Of a stretch of DNA of 64,000 nucleotides, positions 11,638 through 22,739 are shown in pieces. The stretch covers positions 1,312,001 through 1,376,000 of the forward strand of contig JAWNZC010000368.1 of the NCBI GenBank assembly GCA_035771165.1, in the 5' to 3' direction. Under the pieces are notes generated by a model. That model did not search any database. It worked only from the letters and a program-made list of their open reading frames with translations, and was not told the DNA's origin. Positions within the stretch are counted from its first letter, which is position 1. Every line of letters begins with the position of its first letter. The stretch comes from Paragorgia papillata. Its lineage: Eukaryota > Cnidaria > Anthozoa > Scleralcyonacea > Coralliidae. Position numbers and translations under genes: made by a program.

Positions 11638-12639
11638 CTGTGGCACAGGGTTCATTCACAGTTACGGTTTGCGTTACGTCTTCTCTATCTTGAAGGACAT
11701 CTGTGGCACAGGGTTCATCCACAGGTACGGTCAGCATTACGTCTTCTCTATCTTGAAGAACATCTGTGGCACAGGGTTCATTCACAGTTATGGTCTGCGT
11801 TACGTCTGTTCTATCTTGAAGGACATCTGTGGCACAGGGTTCGTTCACAGTTACGGTCGGCGTTACGTCTGTTCTATCTTGAAGAACATCTGTGGCACAG
11901 GGTTCATCCACAGGTACGGTCTGCGTTACGTCTTCTCTATCTTGAAGAACATCTGGTACAGTGTTCATCCACAGTCGGCATTACAGGTACGTCTTCTCTA
12001 TCTTGAAGGACATCTGTGGCACAGGGTTCATTCACAGGTACGGTCTGGCGTTACATCTTCTCTATCTTGAAGAACATCTGTGGCACAGGGTTCATCCACA
12101 GGTACGGTATGGCGTTACATCTTCTCTATCTTGAAGAACATCTGTGGCACAGGGTTCATTCACAGGTACGGTCGGCATTACGTCTTCTCTATCTTGAAGA
12201 ACATCTGTGGCACAGGGTTCATTCACAGGTACGGTCGGCATTACGTCTTCTCTATCTTGAAGGACATCTGTGGCACAGGGTTCATTCACAGGTACGGTCG
12301 GCATTACAGGTACGTCTTCTCTATCTTGAAGGACATCTGTGGCACATGGTTCATTCACAGGTACGGTCTGGCGTTACATCTTCTCTATCTTGAAGAACAT
12401 CTGTGGCACAGGGTTCATCCACAGGTACGGTCTGCGTTAGAGTTGGGGGTTGTGACAGCGTTGACTCACGGTGCTCTCTCTCGGGTTGTCGCCGTCTACC
12501 AAGTACAACCAACCATTCCTAGATCTTTGTCATCACTTGAATCCTCGACGCGTGCAGCTGGTTTGGGATTGGCTGAAGGAATGCGGTGTTCTCTCCGACC
12601 TTGTCGATCGACGACTAGACGCTAAACGGCGTCCGAAAA

Positions 12640-13800
12640 TGCTTTCACCACTGTATAAGGACCTTGCCAGGGCCTGGATAACTTCCTCGAGACTCCCTTT
12701 CGCGAGGTTGGTTGAAACAGCCATACTTTGTCACCAACTTTAAAAGGGTTTCCTGTCGCCTTGCTATCGTATAATATCGTTTTGTTGTCTTCTTCAACTT
12801 TGTTCTGGCCATCTCGTGTACGTGCTGGAACATTTCCTTTGTCTTCTGGACATAGATGGGGACGTCGATTTGGGCCACGTCTGGTGAGGTAACTTCTTCA
12901 ACCAATAAGTCCGCAGGTATTCGTGCTTCTTTCCCGTACAACAGGCGATAAGGGGTGACTCCTGTCGAACCATGTACAGCTGTACGGTAGGCGAACAACA
13001 CGTGTGGTATCCAAACATCCCAGTCATTCTGGCTACTGTTGATAAGCTCGGCTAGCATGTCTTTCAGGGTCCGGTTACATCTTTCCACCAATCCGTCACT
13101 TTGGGGATGATACGGTGTTGTACGAGTCTTTTTCACGCCGAGCATCTCACACATGGCTTGAAGGACCTTGCTTTCAAACTCGCGTCCTTGATCTGTGTGC
13201 AGGTGCTGCATAACTCCATATCTCGAGATTCATTCCTCGATGAGTGTCCTGGCGATAGTCTCTGCTTCGTGATTGGCAATAGCGCGTAAGCTTCCGGCCA
13301 TTTAGTAAAATAGTCATTAATAACCAGAATATATCGATTAACACGGCTACTTTGTGGGAGAAGACCAACGACATCCATTGCTACTCGTTCCATTGGGTAG
13401 CCCATCGAACAAGTCTCCAAACGTGCTCTCGGTAGCTTGCCTGGTGCATTTCGTTCCCCACACTTTTTAAAACACCTACCGTAGTCTTCAACATCTTGCC
13501 TCCAACCTTTCCAGTAGTAGCGTGCTTGTACTCTCTCTACACAGTAAATTCTACAGAGTAGATTCAACTCCATTTAGTGTAATTTTGTCATCGTTTGGAG
13601 TACAAACGGTGACAGAATGACACCAATTGGAGTTGTATCTACTCCGTAAAATTTACTGTGTAACGTCTTTTGGTCTCCGAGGTGTCTCGAGGTCGGACTG
13701 TCGTGTAGCAAATTGAGGACTTCGGGTACCAGTTTGCATGGTAAACACAGTTGTAGACAAATCGACGATCCGCACTCGCGGCATATTAACAGGCCATCCT
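12640..13800 (-). pseudogene. Gypsy integrase, core and part of zinc domain (broken)
   Basis: On the minus strand, VQARYYWKGWRQDVEDY followed by FKKCGERN is the end of the HHCC zinc domain. YPMERVAMDVVGLLPQS and DYFTKWPEAY carry the first catalytic aspartate of the rve core. HTDQGREFESKVL carries the second Asp, and YHPQSDGLVERCNRTLK carries the catalytic Glu. The core continues with WIPHVLFAYRTAVHGSTG and PYRLLYGKEAR. Frames change near 13210, where the ORF breaks, and a 121-bp MITE sits at 13540-13660. Past 12700 the frame degenerates. The family is retroviral-type DNA integrase of Ty3/gypsy. Function has been lost in this copy. Confidence 0.9.
13540..13660. mobile_element. 121-bp TA-flanked MITE inside the gypsy integrase
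   Basis: CACAGTAAATTCTACAGAGT at the left and its near-perfect inverse ACTCCGTAAAATTTACTGTG at the right are flanked by TA (13538-13539 and 13661-13662). The second gypsy copy reads straight through CTCTCTCTAACGTC near 42080 with no insert, so it is an empty site. TA duplication with short TIRs points to a Tc1/mariner-type MITE. Confidence 0.9.
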
Positions 13801-13805
13801 TTAAA

Positions 13806-15627
13806 GTGCCCCTAACCCCAATTTTTTTTTAAATCTGGAAAAAAATTGTAATATGTTTCTGAGTAGTTCTTCGAAAATATTTTTGGATTTGGTTGAATTC
13901 CCTATCCCTGGCATCAAGTTGAAGTTAGAGCTCTGTGGTTCACGACCGCGCAAGCAAAACACTGGGGAGAGCACAATTTGTGACGTAGATTCCGGAACGC
14001 CCGAGAAATATGATTAACAGAGAACCCGTCTTCAACGTCGTGTTGTTTATAATCCTTTTCAACATGCATTCACAGGAGCAATAGGAGTGGAAGCTCTTTA
14101 CAAACAGTTTAAACCTTAAGTATAAAGAATAAATCGCGTGAATGTGTTTCTTTTTATTATAAATAGGACGAGCAATTTTAAAGCACGAAGCAATTATGTT
14201 TAATAGATTAATTTGGAGCGATTATTTGTTTACCACGTTTTTGGATCCGTCTGTGGCGGATTTTCTATCACTTTTGGCTTTATAAACCTAAAGATCTTGC
14301 AACTTTTCACAATATTATATACTTTATCCGATGACAATGATATGAAAAACTCGGAAATGGATTTCATACGAGATCGAAGGGAAGAAGACAAATAGCCGAA
14401 TAAAGCCGGCTACCGCTAACGATTATATTTCCAGCAACTATTACCATGAACTGAAGCTCTTTCCTTTCATATTCAGATGACCCGATTGCTGACGAAGAAT
14501 GGACTTCTTAGTATGAACGTATATCCCATAGATCGAAGAGCGAAAGCATCGATTAGATCGACGCGTGAAGCTCGGTCTGTGGATGACATGTCTTGTGAGA
14601 CTTCCGACTTTGACATTCGTGTGTACGTTTTCTCCCTTAACATCTGGCGCATAAAGCTTTTTACGTTTCACTCGTCCGATTTGATTCTTAACAAGTGTGG
14701 AAATTGTGATGTGTCTTTTACAAATCGTCAGCAATCCGTATTGCTGTAAAGAGCACGAACTGTGTGTCAAAAACTACAAACTGATATACGTACTAGAACT
14801 ATGTCGCACTTTTCTGCTCCGCGTCGAAGTAGTTGCGCTTCTGCTGGTTCAAACCACAATCATGGGACTGTATCTATCTGTATCAGAATCACGCACAGTC
14901 TTAGTTCAACATCTTAGTTTTATTACTTCTCTGTAACTCGCTAGCATTCTGCTCGCTAGGCAAGTTCTAGTGACAACTGACATTCAATCCTATGAACTAT
15001 ACTTATGATGGCGTCGCCCGGAAGCTCCACCTTACATTGTCTATTGTTTACACGTGAATGCCACATTCAGTTTCTGATCAAAGTTCACAAGTATCACCTT
15101 ACTACATATTACAAAACCTGATTATAATAATACAAAACTAATTCATAACTAAAATATATAATTAAGATTACAAACATTCGACACAAACTATAGCCGCTAG
15201 GCGTTAATATAAAACAACCAGATCGAAAGCATTCGATTTGCTTTCTTTTTTCTGAAAAATTATTGCCCAAACAAAGCATAACATGAAGCGACGCACCTTC
15301 CTCCAGTGTTGTTGCAGCGCCCTAAATCTATATATTGAGGATTTTTAAAACTGGAAAGTTGAACTTCTTGAATATTAAATCGCATTGTTTGTTGATACAA
15401 AATCTAGGGCATTCCGGAAACTACATCACAAAACGTCACAAATCGCACTTAACCCATGCCCCTTGGAGACTCGGTCGTGAACCAACATGGCCGCTATTTC
15501 ATGCCGATTTTCGAACTTTCAACTGGTCATAGAAAATTAAGGATTTACTCAAATTCAAAAATCTTTTCAAGGATATACTTAAAAAACAAATAATTTTTAT
15601 AAAAAAATATTTGGGGTTAGGGGCACT
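13806..15627. mobile_element. TTAA-flanked TIR transposon (Kolobok-like), decayed
   Basis: The ends AGTGCCCCTAACCCCAA and TTGGGGTTAGGGGCACT are exact inverses, flanked by TTAA at 13802-13805 and 15628-15631. The second gypsy copy has one uninterrupted CCATCCTTTAACTT at about 42225, so the insertion is bounded precisely. The interior (1822 bases) carries a decayed + strand P2X7-like coding remnant around 14470-14760. The sister element at 26730-29393 has the same ends and also a THAP domain. TTAA targets plus a THAP protein fit the Kolobok superfamily; piggyBac is the alternative. Confidence 0.85.
14470..14760 (+). pseudogene. Decayed P2X7-like domain remnant
   Basis: On the + strand DDPIADEEWTS is followed, after stops and frameshifts, by KCGNCDVSFTNRQQSV and CCKEHELCV. 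This matches the layout of the sister element at 26730 (EEPLADEDWLENY), where such a stretch precedes a C-rich P2X7-carboxy-terminal-like zinc domain (W-C-x-C-G-x-C ... C-C). Several stop codons interrupt it, so no product is expected. It is identified by comparison within the window plus family memory; confidence is moderate. Confidence 0.45.
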
Positions 15628-15639
15628 TTAACCTCAGCT

Positions 15640-15986
15640 TATCAAACTGGCTCCACAGACTACGACTTGTAGGGTTGGCTGGCATCTGCTATTTCTCTTC
15701 GGTCTGGTCTGGTTCCAACTTTCATCCACTCCAGGGCTTGGTAGATGGCTGGGTCCTCTCGCTGATGTAGCTCTATTGCCGACTTGTTCCAACGACTGAT
15801 CCAACCTTGCTGCTTCTCTGTGCAGGTATTGTATACTACTGATGTCGGATCTTCGGGGACTGGCGTATGCTCGTTGGTTGAGAAATTGGTTTCTGGCTAG
15901 TGAGGCAATCGTGATAGACCATCCGCATTTCCGTGTGCTCGCCCAGCTCTGTGTTCGATAGTAAAATCAAAGTCCGCTAACCGTTC
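15640..15986 (-). pseudogene. Gypsy pol: RNase H-integrase linker and start of zinc domain
   Basis: This minus-strand segment aligns closely with 42240-42590 of the second gypsy copy, where the frame is open (EWMKVGTTPDRREIADAYP and LWSQFDRLKLKDGLLC). Here there are small indels and stops. It forms the part of pol between RNase H and the integrase core. It is cut on one side by the TTAA element and on the other by the foldback at 15988. Confidence 0.75.
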
Positions 15987-15987
15987 T

Positions 15988-16639
15988 TGTCCGGCGGTTA
16001 AGCCCGAAATTTTGTCTCAATTGTGCGTTCTGTGATAAAAGCATGAAACTTGGCAAGTAGATAGAGTTACTAGTGCTGATGATTTTCTGATATAGAGCCA
16101 ACGCAGATTTTTTCCTGGTTGCCACAAAATCGAGTTTTTCTTCCAATTTGCCTATTAAAGTACTATCTTATAAAAAAGTGAAAATTCAAAGTATCACCTA
16201 TATCGTTAGAAAGTTCGCAAAAAACTATATGAAGGACATTCAAGCGGCTAGGACGATTTTCTAAGCCTATTTTGAGTTATTAACGCTCAAAAATGTGCAA
16301 AATGCTACAAAATACTTTTTTTAGTGGGTTTAACCTTCTGTAACTCAAAACGAGCTTGGAAAATCGTACTACCCGCTTAAATCTCCTACATATAGTTTTT
16401 TTGCGAACTTTCCAACGATATAGGTGATATTTGCTAAAAGTGAACTTTGAATTTTCACTTTTTTATAAGATAGTACTTTAATAGGCAAATTGGAAGAAAA
16501 CTCGATTTTGTGGCAACCAGGAAGAAATCTTCGTTGGCTCTATATCAGAAAATCATCATCACTAGTAACTCTATCTACTTGCCAAGTTTCATGCGTTTAT
16601 CACAAAACGCACAATTCATCCCCTTAACAGCTGGACTAT
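15988..16639. mobile_element. Foldback element inside gypsy RNase H
   Basis: The arms 15990-16270 and 16350-16639 are inverted copies (AACTTGGCAAGTAGATAGAG, CTATATCAGAAAATCATC, TATTAAAGTACTATCTTATA and complements). The second gypsy copy at about 42590 lacks it, but there the pol sequence also has about 15 extra bases, so a small target-site deletion accompanied the insertion. It is 652 bases, with no coding content. Confidence 0.85.
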
Positions 16640-16938
16640 TGTCCTTTCGGCTCTTTAAAGCTGCGCAGCCACTTCAGTGCATTGTGATCTGTTCTCGCTC
16701 GGAAAGGTCTTCCCAGGAGGTAGACTTCGAAATGTTTTAATCCCTAGACTAGAGCGAAGAGTTCTTTCCTGGTCGTACTGTGGTTGCGCTGTGCCTTGGT
16801 AAGAGTCTTGGCTGCGTAGGCGATTACTCGTTCTTTCCTATCCTGAATCTGTGATAAGACAGCGCCCACACCAGTGTCACTCGCGTTTGTATCCACTATG
16901 AAAGGTGCATCAAACCGAGGATACGCCAATTGGTTAGA
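16640..16938 (-). pseudogene. Gypsy RNase H domain fragment
   Basis: The minus-strand ORF begins YPRFDAPFIVDTNASDTGVG, AVLSQIQD, ERVIAYAAKTLTKAQRNHST and TRKELFALV. These are the canonical start of the Ty3/gypsy RNase H, with the first catalytic Asp (VDTNAS) and the Glu of TRKELFA. It continues past 16740 with a stop or frameshift to the foldback insertion, then resumes in the linker segment. The same block in the second gypsy copy is 42600-42860. Confidence 0.85.
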
Positions 16939-16939
16939 T

Positions 16940-16963
16940 GATTACGATAAGATAAATTATAAG

Positions 16964-17046
<83 letters not shown>

Positions 17047-17330
17047 CGTCTTTATTGAAATCAAAAAAGAGCAAACAGATGTGCTCTACTTACAGAGAAT
17101 AATCAATAATTAGTATTACATAATAACATATTTAAGTCGATAATTACAATTTGTTAAAAAGACATATATTAATAAAAACGGACTTAAAGCGGCTATTTTT
17201 TACCCTAGGTAATATATAATTATGTGCCCCATTTCTCAGTTGTCTAGTTCTACAAGGAGGAAGGAGATCGCTAAGAGCCGTGTCCATGGTAATTACTTTT
17301 TGGAGTTAATTATTCATGGTAATTACTTTT
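16940..17330 (-). mobile_element. LINE 3' end with long (TAA)n tail, minus strand
   Basis: Bases 16962-17043 are a pure (ATA)n/(TTA)n run. The sequence that follows reads, on the minus strand, as a short LINE 3' UTR (GATTTCAATAAAGACG) then the microsatellite tail. This is a 5'-truncated insertion between gypsy RNase H and RT. The (TTA)n tail resembles that of the LINE at 6070-6866, but the bodies do not obviously match. No coding is left. Confidence 0.65.
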
Positions 17331-17846
17331 GGAGATAATTACTTTAATGGAGTTCATTGCGCGCTGAAGAGTTGCGGGGCCATTCGTGAGTCCGAACGGC
17401 ATTCTCTTGAACTGGAAATGACCTTCCAGTGTCGAAAAAGCTGTCTTCCGCGCTATCTGTCTTCCACCCCTATTTGCCAATATCCTCTCACAAGGTCGAG
17501 ATGAGTGATGAAAGCCGCTCCTGAGATCGCCTTCAATATATCGTCACACCTGGGTAACGGGTAGACATCTCTTTTGGTGACTCCGTTTAGCTTTCTGTAA
17601 TCGATGCGAAATCTCAGTGAACCATCTTTCTTCTTCACCATCACCACCGGCGCAGACCAAAGGGAGCTTGAAGGTTCAATTACATCAGCTGCCAGCATTG
17701 CCTCGATTTCCGTTCTTATGTTCTCTCTTTGATGGCGTGGTAATCTTCGCTATGGAACCCAGATTGATCGCGAATCTCCCGTCTCGATTGTATGCTCTAC
17801 GTTTTCTCCCAAATCGTGTTTCCTCTCCGAGATTACTTGGGGGAGC
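17330..17846 (-). pseudogene. Gypsy reverse transcriptase N-terminal half
   Basis: On the minus strand, VIEPSSSLWSAPVVMVKKKD, then [36 protein letters not shown] and [12 protein letters not shown] are fingers/palm motifs of Ty3/gypsy RT. The downstream [19 protein letters not shown] motif is partly readable at 17330-17450 in another frame. The YxDD motif is lost at the LINE-tail insertion. Multiple frameshifts make this a pseudogene. Confidence 0.88.
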
Positions 17847-18263
17847 CTAGTCAGCCAGTATATCGGTTATCGATATGTTGGCGTTGTCTATTTTGAACAG
17901 GTTGGCCATTTCTTCCCTTCGGCCGAGGGTTGCGTTGCGAACATCTTTTGGCGAGTCTTCGTTGTCTTCCGGTGGCGACGAAGCATGGCATACCGAGTAA
18001 CAAGGTTGTTCTTCCTCCGCGTTCTGACCAGCTGTTGTCTCTTCCAGTGGGAAAAGTTGCCCAACGGTACTTCCCTTGTATATTCGTCGGGGCTTAGAGT
18101 GCGGATTGAACATTCTGACAGGAATCACGCCGTCATTTACTGTAGCAGCCACCTTGATTATCCCTACGGTATACCGTCTCTCGAATCGTTCCTCTGGCTC
18201 CAACACGTCGGTTTGCTTTTCTATCATGCTGCCCTTCTCCACCTTGCAATCAACATTCACCAT
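17847..18263 (-). pseudogene. Gypsy protease-RT linker region
   Basis: The minus-strand ORF includes FERRYTVGIIKVAATVNDGV, IPVRMFNPHSKPRRIYKGST and VGQLFPLEE. This is the beta-rich segment that follows the aspartic protease in many metazoan gypsy polyproteins, ending in an acidic stretch before the RT. No protease active site is inside the retained part. It marks the 5'-most recognisable part of the element. Confidence 0.75.
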
Positions 18264-18498
18264 GGATCGTGGAGGGATGATCGTCGACGCAGCGACTCCT
18301 ACACGACACTAGCCTGCGAGCCGGCTCTTGGGTAGCAGCGGGAGGTGAAATAGAGCCTGCACGCATAGCTATCAAATTTGAATGCCGCCCTTTCTAACGG
18401 GGTTGTCAAAAGCGACCAATCACAAACCAGACGCGCAATGTAAACAAAGAAAACGGTTTTACTTCCTCGCCAGACTAATACGTTAATGAAATATTATT

Positions 18499-19509
18499 CG
18501 CCGTGGTTATAGGTCCGACACAGGATCTTGTTGTTCTCCGGCTATAGGTCCGACATTGACAGAACACGTGCGCAATACAGTTTATTTCGACTTTGCCTGT
18601 CGGATCTTTTCAACAACAGGCTAACTAGTACAAGGTCCGACATTGTTTGGTCTTTGGCTTGAAAGATCCGTGGAACAGAACACATGGATATTTATTTATT
18701 TTTTAGGGAAGCATGGGTGGCGCGTGCTGTTAGGGCGCTGCCTCTCACCGCTGTAGTTAAGCCCACTTGGACGGGGTTAGTACTTGGATGGGTGACCGTC
18801 TCGAACTTGAATTTCATGTGAGTAGAGTTTAGTTGGTCTCTCCTGTGCTTCGAGGGTTTTTCGCAGGGTTCTGCGGTTTTCCTCCCTCTGTAAAATCAAC
18901 ACTTAGGTCTTAGCTTATGTCTTTCACTTTTAACATGAACCTCTGGCTCGGATGATTGGGCGACCACATCCTGTGCTTACGACGTTAAATAAATCATTAC
19001 TCATTATTAATAAATCATTACTCATTACCAATAAAACTGAACTCGGGTGGCACGGCGATCGGCTTCGTCGCACAGAATATGTATTTATACCGACGTTTTA
19101 CTTTCTCGTCCGTAAGACTTTCTCCTTATTTAGTATTTACGGTACATTTACGGTATTCGACATAAAAAAAAAGAAACATAGATACTCGTTCATTCAACGA
19201 ACCTAAACTAAAACCAGTTCGAAGTAGAAAACATATAAACTTCCGAGAGAAATTTAAATTCGATTGCAGTAACGGCATAGTTTAGACTCGTAATCTTTTT
19301 CTTTGTGACTTTATCGGATCCGGGTGTTGTATCAGCTTTCAGCGTTTGAGATTCGATTAAGACAGAATAATGTCGGACCTTGTACTCATGGTTGTTGAAA
19401 AGATCCGACAGGTGAAGTCGAAATAAACTGTATTGCGCATGCGTTCTGTCAATGTCGGACCTATAGCCGGAGAACAACAAGGTCCGGTGTCGGACCTATA
19501 ACCACGGCG
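18499..19509. mobile_element. TIR element with 9-bp target duplication (family CGCCGTGG)
   Basis: The ends CGCCGTGGTTATAGGTCCGA and TCGGACCTATAACCACGGCG are exact inverses, flanked by AATATTATT at 18490-18498 and 19510-19518. Subterminal inverted blocks (AATACAGTTTATTTCGACTT and complement) extend the arms. A second member is at 27126-28094. It is 1011 bases with no transposase; it carries a 5S-derived SINE at about 18712-19035. The 9-bp duplication suggests Mutator-like transposition. Confidence 0.9.
18712..19035 (+). mobile_element. 5S rRNA-derived SINE (SINE3-like)
   Basis: GTTAGTACTTGGATGGGTGA at 18776 is the internal promoter region (intermediate element/C box) of 5S rRNA. It is preceded by TAAGCC and a diverged 5S 5' half (GTGGCGCGTGCTG), and followed by a non-5S body (TTCGAGGGTTTTTCGC, GTTTTCCTCCCTC) and an AT-rich repeated tail (AAATCATTACTCATT). 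A related minus-strand copy lies at about 30530-30935 and a body-only remnant at 43250-43370. Boundaries are approximate. Confidence 0.75.
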
Positions 19510-19519
19510 AATATTATTT

Positions 19520-20634
19520 GGAACAGTGGTTCGCACATTTTGGACAGTATAACAAGTTTCATAAAACGCAGAATCTTGAACTCTACATCAAATGAAAGCT
19601 CATTCAACATATAACAACATACGTACACTATATTTCAACGATGCGTAGTTCTGAAATTACTAGTCATCTTGTTCCACAAATGACAAGATATTAATGATAT
19701 GTCGTACAGCCGCCGTGCCACTTCGGTACGTCCTGTCTGACTTTTTCCTATCTCTATTTTCACATATCGAGTGGAAGAACTGAAAAGAAGGAGCCGGAGT
19801 CTTTCAGACTTTAACTTTGCCTGGCCATAGGAACTTCAGTCATATATATAATAATTAAGTTGGAATATAAAAAATATTCTGTGGTATCCCGCGAGCTTTA
19901 TAACAACAAATCATTTGATAGGCATGCAAGATTTAATAATGCTATCGCTTTGCTATTCACAACTGTTGAATTTGGTAAATCCGTAAATGCCATCAGTCCT
20001 GGCCGGTACAAAAAGCTGTGTGTATTGCAGGCGAATGGTGTTTCGAACCTTATCGTTTGTTTTATAGAAATAATATTTTCTCAATCGTAGAAAGTTGTTC
20101 TTTGATACCAAATTTTCAATTAATTGACTTATCCATGAGAGGACGATTTGCTTTCACACTAAAGTGTTTAACAACCGTGGCAAAGCGAAAAGGTGGTGAA
20201 ATTTTTGGAACGAATCTGAAATGCTGACATTTCCCCCTCGAAGTCCTGAAGACTTTTGCTCCTTTCTTGTCTGTCGGAATGATTTAGAAACATATTAGTT
20301 CAGACAAATGTTGTTATTATTTTGGCGGTTCTCCACGTAGTTTGTGAGTATTTTGATAATCTCTTGAAGTGTTTAGTGTGAATGTTGGAATTTACTTGCC
20401 AACCTTATCATATTACATGTACATTGATAGCGTTTCGCGTGAAACTGGCGTGATAAAGGGGAACGGGGTGAGATTGTCAAAAACAAAAGATTTGTGCAAG
20501 AGGAGTACCGTCTCAACATAAAATCACAGCTCATATTAGGCGCTTTGAAGTTTGTCGTGTGTCCAGAGTCCAGACCATATTTTGACTGACTCTGGTTAAA
20601 GTTCTCTGCTATAATAATCTCTCTTTTTTTGTAG
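19520..20634. other. Intergenic/intronic, contains one dispersed repeat
   Basis: 19520-19690 (CATCAAATGAAAGCT, ACATACGTACACTAT) belongs to the same dispersed family as the foldback arms at 21380-21500, 41270-41430 and 45850-46020. No coding region is recognised from there to the exon acceptor at 20634. Confidence 0.5.
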
Positions 20635-20796
20635 TTGATGGCGATCTTGAAGCTCAAGCAGAAGCGCTATTTAAGCAATTAGCGGAGTTTGATCACAAAT
20701 GCTCTTGGGATAAAGTTTTAAAAAAATGTATTCGTGATGGAAATCGTGAGCTTGCTGATTTTGTCAGAAAGAAAATTGGAAAAACTCAAGAAACGG
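20635..20796 (+). CDS. Phase-1 exon encoding a helical, death-fold-like segment
   Basis: The acceptor is CTCTTTTTTTGTAG and the donor is ACGG|GTAAGT. The 162-base exon reads LEAQAEALFKQLAEFDHK, then SWDKVLKKCIRDGNRELADF and VRKKIGK. It has the amphipathic spacing of the last helices of a Death/DED-type domain (a conserved-looking Trp followed by L..c....R.ELA..V). An N-terminal half of such a fold would have to lie on another exon and was not found. Phase 1-1 fits the other host exons of this strand. Exon status is fairly secure; domain identity is tentative. A free-standing coiled or helical linker is the alternative. Confidence 0.6.
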
Positions 20797-20964
20797 GTAA
20801 GTGCTGTTAGGTATTTGTTCTCAATTGAAACGTGTTGCCATGTTGACTTATAATGCGTATTTATATCGTTTGTAGCGTTACATGGCGATTAATAAATTAA
20901 ATGAACACAATTTGTAGGTTTCACCATGTCTTACTTAACTTTCGAGCTTTCGGCTCGTATACTA

Positions 20965-22479
20965 GAGCCACAGAATAGAGATTAACCAGAAGTCCGACTC
21001 AGTGTCGGCACCTTTGATGTTTGTATCCTCGCGGCGCCATTTTGAAAGTAAGTGCCCCCGGGAAATTAGTCCTCTCGTCCTTGCGACCCTCGGGCTCCTG
21101 TAGTCAATTATTATTGGCCTTCTGACCTTTTTAATTAACTTCATATTGTTATCTATATATATAAATAATATTTAGTTAAGTAAATAAGTAATTTACCTTA
21201 GAAAACGATTCTTTGGAGATAAAATTCTTTGACCACGAGGTTATTAAAACTTCAGTACGCGGATACTACGGGTAAAAGTCCGTGGCAAAAAAAGTCCTGG
21301 ACTCACGAAACTGGGTTTTACATTTCTCGATTACGCCGACAGGCCAGACACATTTGTTTATAGAAAAAGATGGCTAAAAATTTCGGAACTACGCATTGTT
21401 GAAATACATCGGGTACGTATGTTGTTAGAAATTTTATGAGCTTTCATTCGGTATATATTTCAAATTTTAGTGTTACCTGTAACTTTTTAAAATGTTCAAA
21501 ATGTGTACACCATTGTTCGTAAAATAAGAATTATATGATGAGAAATGGACTCCTCACAAGTGTTAAAAGAATTTTGGATTTTGGTTTTAAATACTAAACG
21601 TACAGCCCTAAACAGCATATTAAACAGAGGATACTGTCAAGTGCTATTCATATCAGAACTTGTAATTTTCTTGCCGGGAAGTATTTTAAAAAATGAAAAA
21701 AACTTCATTATTTTGGTCTGGACCGTCTGAAATAGATGATTTTGCCTTTTGCTGTTGTGGTGTTTGCTATAACCTCAGAAAGACTTCTGGTAGGAACCTC
21801 AGATATTTCTTAAACAAAAGCTAATTCAAATATGAAAGGAGTGGCAAAGTTTGCAGATTTCTAGTTGAAGTTGAAAACATTTTTGGTGCAAATTAGTGAT
21901 CATACCTTTTGTAGATATGAAAAGATAATTAAACTTTTACGAACAATGGTGTGCACATTTTGAACATTTTAAAAAGTTACAGGTAACACTAAAATTTGAA
22001 CTATATACCGAATGAAAGCTTATAAAATTTCTAACAACATACGTACCCGATGTATTTCAACAATGCGTAGTTCCGAAATTTTTAGCCATCTTTTTCTGTA
22101 AACAAGTGTGTCGGCATAATCGACGTGTGTCGGCATTTGCCACGGACTTTTACCCGTAGTATCCGCGTACTGAAATTTTAATAACCTTGTGGTCAAAGAA
22201 TTTTATCTCCAAAGAATCGTTTTCTAAAGTAAATTACTTATTTACTTAACTAAATATTATTTATATATATAGATACTAGATAGCAATATAAAGTTAATTA
22301 AAAAGTCACAAGAAGGCCAAGAATAATTGAATACAGGAGCCCGAGGGTCGCAAGGACGAGAGGGCTAATTTTCCCGGGGGCACTTACTTTCAAAATGGCC
22401 GACTGGTGCATGCGCATAAAAATAATGGGACACTTTTTTTCGCGAGTCGGACTTCTGGTTAATCCTTATTCTGTGCTAG
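20965..22479. mobile_element. 1.5-kb foldback element
   Basis: The arms about 20971-21500 and 21930-22475 are inverted copies. Shared blocks include ATTAACCAGAAGTCCGACTC, CCTCTCGTCCTTGCGACCCT, AAACGATTCTTTGGAGATAA and CTACGGGTAAAAGTCCGT, with their complements. The inner part of the arms (AGATGGCTAAAAATTTCGGA, GTACGTATGTTGTTAG) belongs to the same dispersed family as the foldback at 45089-46130. The spacer of about 400 bases has no domain. Confidence 0.85.
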
Positions 22480-22739
22480 AGCCGTCTTCAGAGAAGTGTG
22501 ATGTGTTGTGACGTGTTTGTTTGCGTCAACATATAATTAAACGGTGATTTTGCGTGTGCGTTTTGTGTGATTGCGTAAGTTTAAATACGTAATTGAAATT
22601 AGAACTTAGATGTACAACTTGAATTAGAGATTGGAGTACTTAAAACAGAGTTGACCACGTGTCATTCAAAGATTTTCCTTCCTGGACTGGGATAGTCCGG
22701 TGTTTGTGGATTTCAATCGAGTCTCGTGCCTGTCGGGCG

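Larger units (their letters stand above)
9240..12440. repeat. 63-bp minisatellite array, split by a TIR element
   Basis: Units share CTATCTTGAAGAACATCTG, TGGCACAGGGTTCATCCAC and ACGGTCTGCGTTACGTCTTC. About six units lie at 9240-9644 and about twelve at 11641-12440, separated by the element at 9645-11637. A unit is 63 bases (21 codons), so several frames on both strands stay open. The minus-strand frame reads DEPCATDVLQDRED. Units vary at fixed positions (CCACAGGTA or TCACAGTTA; TCTTCTC or TCTGTTC). Indels in some units break the frame and there is no start or domain, so it is called non-coding. Confidence 0.85.
12441..18310 (-). mobile_element. Ty3/gypsy LTR retrotransposon, near-complete, with nested insertions
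   Basis: Read on the minus strand from 18263 to 12640, the pol order is a post-protease linker (17847-18263), reverse transcriptase (17330-17846), RNase H (16640-16935), integrase zinc-binding N-domain (15640-15985 with 13670-13800) and integrase core (12640-13670). That is the Ty3/gypsy order (RT-RH-IN). Insertions interrupt it: a TA-flanked MITE (13540-13660), a TTAA-flanked THAP/P2X7-type element (13806-15627), a foldback (about 15988-16639) and a LINE tail with (TAA)n (about 16940-17330). A second, shorter copy at 41995-42860 lacks the first three of these. Clear LTRs were not found at either end. The copy is inactive. Confidence 0.9.

Noticed and set aside
9262..12625. Repeat proteins EHLWHRVHPQV and DEPCATDVLQDRED on opposite strands
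   Set aside because: 63-base unit length keeps frames open on both strands, and indels between units break each of them; no start, splice site or domain.
12441..18310. LTRs of the gypsy element
   Set aside because: I could not match the two ends of the element to each other by eye, so no LTR is claimed.
18776..18800. Functional 5S rRNA gene
   Set aside because: Only the internal promoter part is conserved; the 5' half is diverged and the body and tail are SINE-like.
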